18,984 nucleotides of DNA from positions 1,809,834 through 1,828,817 of the forward strand of contig LSYV01000008.1 of the NCBI GenBank assembly GCA_001584585.1. Reading direction: 5' to 3'. The notes under the pieces are model-generated. The model saw nothing but the letters and a program-made list of their open reading frames with translations, ran no database searches and was not told where the DNA came from. Made by a program: the position numbers and the translations under genes. The DNA is from Gonium pectorale. Lineage: Eukaryota; Chlorophyta; Chlorophyceae; Chlamydomonadales; Volvocaceae. The stretch's first letter is position 1. Every line of letters starts with the position of its first letter. This document shows positions 10,120 through 18,984 of the stretch, one piece after another.

Positions 10120-10988
10120 TTCGGAGCACGTGTTTTAAGGCGCAGCGGGCAATAGCGAAAGGAAGAGTGTCGGTGGGCGCGAACAGAGGGAAGCTCGGTA
10201 ACCGTTATGATAAGTCAAAGCAATTCAGCAATTCTAAAGGATAACCAATGCAACCCTTGGCGCTGCTCTCCAATCTCAGAGTGCGACGACGCAACGTGGC
10301 GGTTGCGAGTTGGAACCAAAGTGCAAAAACTTGGAATGCCGTCTCGTGAGGCGCTGCCAAAGTTTGGCTCTGTGCATGTGCAAACATAAAAAATGGATCG
10401 GTGGATTGATGCCGACGATGACATACGCGCGAGGCCGACGCAACCACAAGGAAGGGTCGCCAGGATGGGCATGGCCGGGTTCGTTCGATCCGAAGGTATT
10501 GCTTGCATGCTGCAAGTCACTTTGCGGCAGAGTGGCGGCATGCCGAGCCATGAACCGCTCGTCCCCATAACCCGCACGTCCCCGCCCGGGGTCCGGGCCT
10601 GCCGTGAACGCAGGCACCATTGGCACAGAAGGTGCCAAATTCGGAAACATTGAAATTGTGCAGTCAAAACGGGTGAGACCTTCGGTCCACGCAGTCCGGG
10701 GCGGTTCCACTGAGGCGAGGCGCATCCCCCCTTCCAGACGTTGGTTGCCTTGCATGTTGGGGACGCTGCCTGCACAAACGCTATACAGGTTCACCGTACG
10801 GGTGTTTGTTGCCACCGGGGTACCTCGTGACGAGACTAGTCCGACATTGCTGCAATGGAGAAGTTCAGCGCATCAGGCTGCGGCATGAACATAGGGTTTT
10901 TGTTTACCTACCCATGGACCTCACACAATGGGTGTTTATGCATCCGTGCCGCCCACAGGAACAGCGCAAGTCAGAGGCCAGCCGGCTG
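10120..10988. promoter_or_regulatory. Divergent intergenic region between TMEM107 and NIPP1-like genes
   Basis: About 870 nt separate two diverging start codons, so promoters for both genes must lie here. A palindromic CACGTG (G-box/E-box core) is at 10127-10132, only 8 nt upstream of the TMEM107 ATG, so it may be in the leader. On the minus strand, two overlapping frames of about 180 codons (10815-10215) have no domain and different translations, and I do not call them genes. No clear TATA box was seen for either gene. Confidence 0.4.
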
Positions 10989-12616
10989 ATGCCTCCGCCC
11001 AAACTACCAGAGCCTCTACGCGCCGCTCCCCAGGAGGCAGTGCCGGTGCAGGCCATCCCTGCGGCTGCGGGGCCGCCGAAATGCGCAGTTCCCGACTGGG
11101 CGGCGGAGCCGCTGGCCGGCTCCCGGCTGCTCGTGTACAAGGACGGCCAGGCCATACAAGAGATCGGGCTTGAGAAGGTACAGCACATTGGCTGAGCCAT
11201 AAGATAATAGTAGCAATGCGCTCGCTCTTCACCCAGATCGCGCGCGGTTCAAATGCACCATGCGCTCCTTCCGGGGCCATTCAGTGATATGCCCATCTTT
11301 CCAACATCGAAAGGCATGCGCAAGGCTGGCCTCTCGTCTTATGTTATGTGATCCCCAAGGGGACTCCTCTGGTGCGGTCCCCGCTGCAGGTAGTGACGGT
11401 ATTCGGCCGGGTGGGCGAGCTGGTGGACGTTGTACTGGACCACCCTTCCATCAGCCGCCAGCACGCCACGCTGGCGTACCACCCGGGCCGTGGGGCATGG
11501 CTGGTGACCGACTTGGGCTCCACGCACGGCACCTTCGTGGGCGAGCGGCGGCTGGCCAAGGTGAGGTGCCGCGCGGAGCCACGACGCATCGGCGGTCCCA
11601 TGCAGAGCACGCTGTTCGGCTGCTTGCCTTTCGCTTGCCGGGTGGTGCGGCACTGGAACTGCAGCGGACATAGTACCTGACGCTTTGGCTATTCCACTCC
11701 TGATCGCTGTGAAGCGTTCAAGCTCGCTAATGCCGGCGTCGTGTCGTGCTCGCAACGCACAGAACGATCCCGTTGAGCTACCTCCGGGGACAGAGCTGCG
11801 GTTCGCGGCTTCCACGCGGCGATACAAGCTGCCACCGCAGCCCGCCCGGGTAGCAGCCAGCATTGGGGGCGATGGCGCAGCAGCCGCAGCAGTGGCGGCG
11901 AAGGACGGGAGAGGAGAAGGCGAGGGTGCACCTGTCGGAGGCAGCGGGTCGCAGGGAGGTAGCTCCAGAGACATGCCACCGCCACCGCCTCCGAAACGAG
12001 CCCGCGTATGCTTCGCAGACGATGCGCCAGGTATGATCAGTAGAAATGGTAAGAGAGATGTGATAAATGTGGACGTTGTCGGGGAGGAAGGGCATGCAGC
12101 GCCCTGGGGATAGTGCGGCTGCCGAGATCGTGGGGTGCGAGTAGCCTCTAACGGTCCTTCCTTCACCCCCTGTGCTGCGTTGGGATGCTCGCCGTTGCAG
12201 CTGGCGGCGAGAAATGCAGCGCGCCCTCGGGCCGTCCACGGCCACTGGAGACGGTTATTGGCTTCTCAGATGGCCGTGACTTCGTGGCGCGTGTCGGCCC
12301 CAAGCCGGTAGCCCCGGCGGAGGGCAAGTTCGCAAGCGCCGTCGCGACGACCATCGTGGTCTCGCCTCGATCAGGGAGCCAGCAAGCAGGGGGCACGTCA
12401 GGAAGCTTTGCGGCCGCAAGGGGCGAGGAGCAGGCTGGCAGTGGCGGCGCGCTCCGGAGCCCGCGGGCGTGTGGAGGGGCCAGTCAGGGGGGCCAAGGGG
12501 GTGCGGCCGGGGAAGTGCAGCCTACGTTGAAGGACTTCGTGGACAAGATACGCAAGGAGCCGACGAGGGCGGGGTCTGGCACCCTGTATGACGCGCTCCC
12601 GCCGCCGTCAAAGTAG
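10989..12616 (+). CDS. PPP1R8: NIPP1-like FHA-domain regulator of protein phosphatase 1
   Basis: NIPP1 is a nuclear scaffold that binds PP1 through an RVxF motif and phosphorylated splicing factors through an FHA domain. Exons: 10989-11177, 11390-11560, 11763-12030, 12201-12616; product 347 residues. CAVPDWAAEPLAGSRLLVY precedes the FHA domain, as PPWAGKPPPG does in human NIPP1. The FHA core (about 48-143) has FGR 68-70, SRQHA 85-89, GSTHGTF 106-112 and FAASTRRYKL, the last matching NIPP1 FGASTRAYTL. A low-complexity linker leads to KRARVCFADD: RVCF (201-204) is a good PP1-docking motif at the place of human RVTF. Next come ETVIGFSDGRDF and GKFASAVATTIV, the latter like GRFRNMVQTAVVP. The C-terminus holds LKDFVDKIRKEP. 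The start is uncertain: an in-frame ATG at 10938 and a splice-acceptor-like CCCACAG ending about 10961 are alternatives. Confidence 0.9.
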
Positions 12617-14102
12617 GCGACCGAGTTCCGTGTAGAAAGTTGCGGGCACAGCAGGCGCTTACTTGAGTGTGAGGCATATCAAGAGTCTCTCGTAAAGGTG
12701 GGCGTGGGCGCAGCGCCCGTGCACTCAGGCCATCATCGTGCACTGGTCGGAGAGGGACTGAGTCGACTCGCTCGCGCGCATGTTGCCGCGGGATCTGTTT
12801 TGCTGCTCCGTCTATGCTCGAGATTGTGTGGGATAATCCGACTGGTCCTGTTGGTGTAATTGCGTGGCACGCCGCCCCGATAGGGGCAGCAGCGAGCAGT
12901 TGCAGGAGTGGCTTTGTCTGCATTGTGATCTCATTACTTCCCTCGCGACGCTGCGACAGCGTTCTAGCTAGTATAGGGCGCGTAGTACATACGGTTTTCC
13001 CGGTGTAAAGACCGTTGTTGTCAGTTGCGTATCTGCAGAACATGTGGCAGCACACCAGAGCGGGCAGTGTTGGTGCACAGCTGCAGCCTTGCCAACAGAG
13101 CAGCGCCCGTGCACGGCATGCGCGACTGTGGGATGGTGTGGGAGTGCACAAGGGCAGCCATGGCGTTCTTCGGTCCTGCAGGCTGGTGCCACGCGTTGCA
13201 GCCGTATGCAACAGGCAGGCTATGCCGTCTTGCCTTTGACCGCCCGAGCATGGCAGTCCGCCGGTGTGCGCGTTGACATGGCAACCTTGACGTACACTGC
13301 ATATGGCCGTGCTCGGACGTTGCTATGCTCAAGGGTTTCCCGCACGTTGTACCAAGCTGCGCGTGCAGGGCGTGCCACGATTTTCGCCTGTGATATCAGT
13401 GGCCAGCACGTGTGCACAGCACGGCCCGCGTGTCAAAAAGTACAGCCGAAGTAAGCGTGAGAGCTCTTCCGCCCGGACCATATCCTGTGTGAGCAAGCCG
13501 GAGCCGCCGGGGCAAGCCTATGCCGCGCGTTGCAGCGGCTGTGCTCGCATGTGCAGACCTCGCATGCGCGTAGGGACCATTAGCGTAGACATGGTATGAA
13601 GGCCGGCTGATCGGCAGTGCCATGCCCGTCACATACTCCCGCCTTTCCACGCACACCACTGAATGCGGAATAAGGGCTGCACGCCCGTATCTCCGCATTC
13701 TCCCAACGTCTTCGGCACCCATGCACCATGCAAACGTGGAGTCCATTGACACGAAGTGCGCCCCAAGACACAATGAGATACACCCGTTGCTTGCAGCCCT
13801 GCGCCACCAGGGAGCGGGTCCAGACACAGCCCAGCCCCATTCATGATAAACACGTCTAACCCCTGCACTTCAGGTCGACTCCGTCAGCAGGCGCACCCGC
13901 TGGCGCCTCATGCCCACCGATCGGCACGTACCTCTCGACTGCCCTGCAAGCAACAGTCTTGTGTGCAAGTATCCCGGCGAGCAGATGTCAGCATACCAAA
14001 CAAGCGGCCGGAACTGATACACATCGACACAGCCAGCTTGACCAGCTCGTCAATAGGACAAGAGTGCGAGCATGCCTCGTGCATTTGTCGCCAAACCCCT
14101 GT
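12617..14102. other. Convergent intergenic region
   Basis: The NIPP1-like gene (plus) and the protease gene (minus) end facing each other, so this holds two 3' untranslated regions. A plus-strand TGTAA is at 12855-12859, about 240 nt after the NIPP1-like stop; another is at 13004-13008. On the minus strand I found no TGTAA between 14102 and about 13200, so the protease transcript either uses a variant signal or has a long 3' end. Open frames up to 143 codons (e.g. 13044-13454 plus, 13827-13396 minus) show no domains. Confidence 0.5.
12855..12859 (+). terminator. Putative polyadenylation signal TGTAA (NIPP1-like gene)
   Basis: TGTAA about 240 nt after the stop codon, the same spacing as for three minus-strand genes of the window. 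Confidence 0.5.
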
Positions 14103-17100
14103 TCAAAGCCGGCTTGGCGGGTGGCCTGCAGCGGCGGGGCCCGCCGCCGCACCCGGGTCCCCGGCTTGCTGCCTGCCACACGCCGCCGCCTGCCCCACCA
14201 GCGCCAGCCCCTGTGCGGGCATTTGCAGCCGCCAAATCCTGCGCGACGGGGGTGGAGGGCCGGCGAGCAGCGAAGTGGTGAGGCTCCTCGTGGGGCAGCA
14301 AGCGACCATCAGCTTTCAGTCACGTCTGCTGTTGCTGACCCTATCGCCGACATACTCCAATGTGAGGACGCGAGGCCAGGATGCTAGGGTGCGCCCCTTC
14401 ACTCGTCGCAGGCCGTACACACTACCGCTGGAAACCAAGGCGTCGTAGCCACCCAGCTCCCTCCGCCTCCGGTTTCCTACCGAGCTGCGTCGCCATCCTG
14501 ATCATCAGCTGCTGCCAGCTCGGCCACGCTTGGGACCAGCCCGGAGCTGGCGCTACCGCGTCCCCTGTCACCCTCGCCGCCCCCATCATCGCTGCCGCCG
14601 TGGCTGCCGCCCCAGGCGGCAGCCCAGCGCAGCACCGGCTCCAGCTCCTCCGCAGCGATGCAGAACGCCATGTTCTGAGCAAAGGCGGCAAGGACGGCGA
14701 GGACATAACAAGGAGGACAAGGAATCAACTTGCAGCACGCCCTGCCGTCATTGACGATGCCCCTTCCCTTGCTACGCACACATTTCTCCACTGGCAACTC
14801 GGCGACCGGTCGAGACTGCTTTCCGCACGGCGCAGGCGTGGCAGCATGGCCCCGCGTCGCAAGGACGGGCAGGTAACTGTAAGCTTGCCCCGCGCATCTC
14901 TCACCGCCAGCGTGGCTCCGCCCGCGTGCCGCGCGTTGCTGGTGACCAGCCCCACCAGGTGGCCCTGCCCGTCCAGCAGTGCGCCGCCGCTGCCGCCCGC
15001 GTGCGTGGTGGTGGTCGCAATCACCATGGTGGGCCGGCCGCAGCGGCGCCGTAGGACCTGGAGGGCGAGGAAGGCGGCGATCCGCGAGAGGGAGATGTAG
15101 GCAGGGCTGGCGTGCGGAAAGGGCGTTGGATAAGTGAGTGAGGAGTCGCGCTTGAGGAGGGCCGTGCATAGACAGGAACAGTCCCTACATGGTGTATGAG
15201 CTGCCCGCAAACGCAAATGCGCAAGCGTGCCCGCTCACGTACCCTTGTTACGCAGCCGTGTGAAACCAGCGGTGGCCACTCGGCGGCTGGCCCCACCAAG
15301 CTGTGACCAACGGCCCAGACCGGCGTGCCGCTGCCATAAAGGCCCGCACCCTCCACAGACGATGCTGAGCCGGAGCCCAGAGAGAACACCCGGGGCCCGG
15401 AGGCAGCGCCACCACCATCGGCCGTCAGCTTGTCGCCAAAGGTAACGACGCGGACGGGCCCTTCCGCAGCCCCGGCAGGTGTGTCGAAGGGACTGGTCAC
15501 CTCCTCCGGTCGGGCCCGCGCTGATGCCCGCACGGCCGCCAGCGCAAGCGGTGGCCGCTCCACGCCCGCCACCGCTATGCGGCTGTCGTACGGCGCTTCC
15601 AGCTGCAGCAACGCCAGATCCAGGTGGTTGCTCCACACCCACAGCACCTGCGCCCGGAGCCAGCGGTACGTCACACCGCTGTCGGGCATCGCGCCCAGGC
15701 CGCCCGTCTGCTTGCCCGCCTCCTTCGTCGACGACCACGCAACGCGCGCCCAGCAGACGACGTGCGCCCACCCGTGTCCCGGCGCGCCGGTCCTGCCGCC
15801 CGGCCCCCGTTGCGACACCGCCGCTCCTGCCGCGGCCGTACCGGCCGCGGCCCCGCCGCCCGACTGCCCGAAGAGGTGCGCCGTGGTCATGAGCAGGCCT
15901 CTTCGGTTTTCCACCAGGACGCCGGTGGCCCAGGAGCCATTGCAGCGCAGCAACACCACGGCATGCAGCGCCCAGCCGGGGAGCTCCACTGCGCCACCGA
16001 CGGCCGACGGCGACGGCGGCGGCGGCGGCGCCACCGTCATCTGGAGTGGGCGGGCGTGTGTGCCACGCATGGGCAGCGTCGGGACCCCGTCCGTGTTGCG
16101 ACAGGCGTGACCGCACTGCTGCCCGGCTCCCGCCGCCGTCGTAGCGCACGGCAGCGCCGCCACGGCGGGCCGCGCCACGGCACTGCCGCTCCCGGCCGGC
16201 GCTGCCGCTTCCGTACCTCGGGTGTTGCTGCAGCCTCTTGCACACCCCGCTTCCGCGCTGCGCAGCCCCATGGACAGCAACTGCATCTGCAGCTGTGGCC
16301 GTGCCGACGGGCAGGGCGCTGGCCGCCCGGCCGCGTCGTCGGGGCCTCCTGCGCCCGGCCCCAGATACAGCAGCCGGTCGAGCAGCCGCACCAGGGCAGC
16401 CTCCACCGCCGGCCACGCAATGGACAGGGCGACCTGCACGCCATCCACCCGCCGGCTGACGGGCAGGCACAGCAATGCGAGCGGCGGGTCGTCGCAGCAC
16501 ACGCACCTGCTGCCCCGAGCTGCACCCCCGAAGCAAACGCAGCTGCTGCTCCGGTCCGCTCCTGGACCTGGAGACACGCGAGCGGGGCTAGCGCTGCCAC
16601 ATCCAAAGTCACGGCTGGTCTCGCTGGCCTCGCTGCCTGCCGTTGCTGCTGCGCTGCTTGCCGCTGCGGAGGCGGAGGCGCCCGCCAAGCCATCGCGCGC
16701 CTGCAGAGCGGCTGCCGTCAGCCGCCACTGCCCCGCCTGCGGCAGCGCGTGTGGCACGTTCTCCTGCTGCTGCTGCTGCTGCTGCTGCGGTGTCAGCGGC
16801 TGCGGTGCGGGCAGGGCTACGGGAGGAGGAGGAGGCGGCAACGAATGCTGCCTCGAGGTGGTGACGGGCGCTCCCTCCATGCCTGGAAAGACGTGCGCGT
16901 CAAGGGCGAACAGCACGGGCTCCGGAGCGCCGCCTTCTACTGTGCCCGATGAGGTGGGTCCAGGCGCGTGCGTGTGGATGGTGGCTCTTCCCGCTGCGCC
17001 AGCCGTCATACCTGGCGGGTATGAGAGGCCGTCGGACGACGCGTGCTGGACCTCGCCGGGGCCGGGAAATGCGCAGGCTATGGCGCCGTTGACGTGACTG

Positions 17101-17969
17101 TTGAGGAAGTGGAAGGGCGCCAGGCAGCCGAAGGGGCTCCCCACCACCGAGATCAGCCGACCGGGGCCCGGGCTCGCCGGCCAGCTGCCGGTGGAAACGG
17201 CGCCCGGAGCACACGCATGAACCGCCGGAACGCAGCCCCCGCACGGACCGCTACAACCGGAGCCGCAGGCGCCTGCCCGCCGCGCCAGCAGGCCACCTAG
17301 CAACCACCGCAGGCCCGCCAGGCACTGGGGGTTGGAGCCGAGCACAGACGCCACACTCGCCCTCTGGCAGGGTGCGCCAGACGGGAGAAGATTCTCCGTC
17401 ACAGCACGGCAGTTATCCGCCGCGGTGGTGCCGACAGCGTCCTGTTGCCAAGCGGGGAGCGGCAGGGTGGTGGGGACTGCGCCGGCCGCGGGCGGCAGCA
17501 GTCGCGCCCAGCAGAGCACCAGGGTAGCCTGGTCTGCCGGACTGAAGGTAGGGCCTGAGATGTGCCAGCCAAATGACCATCGCGGCGGTGAGCTGGCGTC
17601 ACGGTTCAGGCCCCGTAGCAGCTGTGAAGCAGCCTGCTGCACGGCAGGCATGCGCATGGTCGCCAGGGGCAGGCAGAGCGCCGCTCTGCCTCCAAACGTG
17701 GCGGACGAACCAACTGCGCATATAGAGCATCCCGGCACCAGGGGCGGCGGGTTGACGCTCTGCGCCGATTGCCAGGAGGCGCTGGGCTGCAGCCAGGACA
17801 GGAGGGCTACGGCGGGCACCAGCACCAGGCCGCCGCCCGTATGCGGCGAGCCTATGAACACGCCCGAGCATGACGTGAACGCCAGGCCCTGCGCCCTTGT
17901 GATGAACGGGGCGTCAACGTCTTGTTCTGGTGCGGACACCAGGACCAAGACTGGCTCGTACGTAGGCAT
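14103..17969 (-). CDS. DEG15: DEG15/TYSND1-type peroxisomal processing protease
   Basis: Trypsin-like serine protease of the peroxisomal matrix; in plants and animals it removes PTS2 presequences and processes PTS1 enzymes. Exons (minus): 17969-15243, 15057-14905, 14674-14481, 14238-14103; product 1069 residues against about 570 (human) and 710 (Arabidopsis). The N-terminal half keeps the family's degenerate module: SGVFIGSPHTGGGLVLVP, WHISGPTF, ISVVGSPFGCLAPFHFLNS and FALDAHVFPGMEGAPV. The active protease domain has H698 in LLMTTAHLFG, D784 in NHLDLALLQLE and S932 in HAGGSGGALLDG, followed by GLVTSNARH and NMAFCIAAEEL. The last exon reads RIWRLQMPAQG and ends PPSRL: WRLQ recalls the human C-terminus, and SRL is a PTS1. 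Extra length comes from Ala/Gly/Pro-rich insertions, including a run of eight Q at 16761-16786 (CAG repeats). The start is the first ATG of a 909-codon open exon. Confidence 0.92.
16761..16786 (-). repeat. CAG trinucleotide run encoding polyglutamine
   Basis: A run of CTGCTG on the plus strand (CAG on the coding strand) gives eight consecutive glutamines within the low-complexity insertion between the two halves of the protease. Such runs are frequent in volvocine proteins and often vary in length. Confidence 0.7.
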
Positions 17970-18103
17970 GCCTAAGATGTAACAATTGACATTCGATGCA
18001 TTGAGTGGCCTGAGCTGGGCTTATTGGTGAGTATAATAAGACGCGTAAACAGCTCAGCTAACAGCTTGGAACTTATCAAGCAAGGATGAAACGCCTTAGC
18101 ATT

Positions 18104-18122
18104 TCCTATATATACATAAAAT
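18104..18122 (-). promoter_or_regulatory. TATA-like element upstream of the protease gene
   Basis: The minus strand reads TTTTATGTATATATAGG about 135-150 nt upstream of the protease ATG. Transcription starting about 30 nt downstream would leave a leader of about 105 nt. The surrounding 100 bases are much more AT-rich than the coding sequence. Confidence 0.4.
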
Positions 18123-18129
18123 AGCTATA

Positions 18130-18984
18130 TCGTGATGTGCAAGCAATCGCGCAGACAGGAGTGCTTTTATGGTTGTCCCCAGGGGCTCTTTTCCGGTCCC
18201 TATTTCCGTTCAAGTGTGAGTCCAAGTGCACATTCATTGCTATGTAGTAAATGCTTCACCAAACTTCCAAGGGAACGGCGCTCTGACCCACGGACCATGT
18301 CCTATGCTGTTGCAAGCTGGTCCCTCTGGAGTGGTAGGGACTTTGTATCGCTTGCTATCCCTACCCGCCTGGCCCTGTATTTACCCACCTGCCTTACTGA
18401 AGACGTCGGGCCTTCGGGTGTGCATGACAGAGGATGATAGTAGAGGCGGGCTCCCTCCTCTGCAGCTTTTGCATGTTTGGCACCCTGGTGCCTCATGCGC
18501 CTGATACTGTCCTGATTCCTGATTAATATATCGGTCACATCTTGCATACCCGTCACATCGTGCAACCGAGTGGGTGCATTTCTCTGGGTGCATTGCTTTT
18601 CGCTGATGGTCATGACCAGGGCTGACCGTAAGTGCAGAGTGTGCCGTTCGGGTCATGTGGAAGATGAGTATCATGTCAGTTACGAATGTGAGGCGTATTC
18701 AGGTTTGAGGAATAATGCCGAGCTATTATTCAATAACGTGATCTGAAAGCTTTTATGGCCCAGGCCCACCCAAGGGCTCTTGGTGCATTTCATCCCGCGG
18801 CTCCCATGGCAGACTGTCGTATTCGTTTGGTGTACATGTTCATTTCATGGTTCTTGGACACGTGTGTGTATGCGTGTGTTGTACGGTGTACGGCGCTGTT
18901 GTGATTGCCGTGCAGATCTTTGGTATTTAGCGTCGCAGCGCTTGTGTCGCGCTGCGCTCGTCTTGCTCTTGGGCAGTGGCCCAT
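18130..18984. other. Non-coding right end with small repeats
   Basis: No gene is recognisable. Open frames are under 104 codons and lack domains. Small structures present: an inverted repeat GGTAGGGA (18334-18341) / TCCCTACC (18359-18366) with a 17-nt loop; an 18-nt direct repeat GTCACATC-TTGCA / GTCACATC-GTGCA at about 18533-18565; a palindrome GGCACC-CT-GGTGCC at 18479-18492; and a GT-rich stretch at about 18860-18885. The edge of another transcript's 3' end is possible. Confidence 0.4.
18396..18455 (+). repeat. Dispersed repeat copy B
   Basis: A diverged copy of the segment at 5785-5834, sharing CCTTCGGGTGTG-ATGAC and a following TAGAGG-GG block, with about 10 extra bases between the two blocks. 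The sequence immediately upstream (GCCTGGCC plus TATTTACCCA at 18368-18389) also resembles the 48-bp tandem repeat at 2297-2390. Confidence 0.4.

Noticed and set aside
10215..10815. Two overlapping minus-strand frames of 179 and 186 codons
   Set aside because: They overlap in different frames, show no domain or biased composition, and sit in the divergent promoter region.
14477..14479. Stop codon as the end of the protease gene
   Set aside because: Ending here leaves AAR with no targeting signal; the phase-matched splice to 14238 adds WRLQ and SRL, both expected of the family.
15624..16952. 442-codon open frame on the plus strand
   Set aside because: It is antisense to the large exon of the protease gene, lies in very GC-rich sequence where stops are rare, and reads as Arg/Ala/Pro-rich sequence with no domain.
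18334..18366. Stem-loop with an 8-bp stem as a possible terminator or small RNA
   Set aside because: It is short, isolated and in eukaryotic intergenic DNA, with nothing else suggesting an RNA gene.

Overview
The window looks like nuclear DNA of a flagellated green alga, most likely a volvocine chlorophyte (Chlamydomonas/Volvox relatives). The reasons are GC-rich coding sequence split by many short GT-AG introns, a major light-harvesting antenna gene of the LHCBM type, a ciliary transition-zone gene, TGTAA-type polyadenylation signals about 215-240 nt after three stop codons on the minus strand and one on the plus strand, and relics of a PHD-finger-bearing transposable element. I saw no bacterial operons, no organelle genes and no CRISPR array.

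Layout. 1-2280: no intact gene; debris that includes a broken PHD zinc finger (1104-1234). 2297-2390: a two-copy 48-bp tandem repeat. 4101-2786 (minus): LHCBM antenna protein, four exons, with a TATA box at 4172-4163. 4200-5090: intergenic. 8900-5330 (minus): a ten-exon gene for a 489-residue beta-propeller (WD40-like) protein that I cannot name. 10119-9317 (minus): four exons encoding a 150-residue TMEM107 homologue. 10120-10988: divergent intergenic promoter region. 10989-12616 (plus): four exons encoding a NIPP1/PPP1R8-like regulator of protein phosphatase 1. 12617-14102: convergent intergenic region. 17969-14103 (minus): four exons encoding a 1069-residue DEG15/TYSND1-type peroxisomal processing protease ending in the peroxisomal signal SRL. 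17970-18984: promoter with a TATA-like run, then non-coding sequence with small repeats.

The genes are not a pathway. They are unrelated eukaryotic housekeeping functions side by side: thylakoid light harvesting, ciliary gating, PP1/splicing regulation and peroxisomal import processing. All models were assembled by hand from splice-site phase; in each of the five genes the exon lengths sum to a multiple of three with no internal stop. The least expected results are the TMEM107 gene, whose exons are too short to stand out as open reading frames, and a short last exon of the protease gene that supplies its peroxisomal targeting signal.
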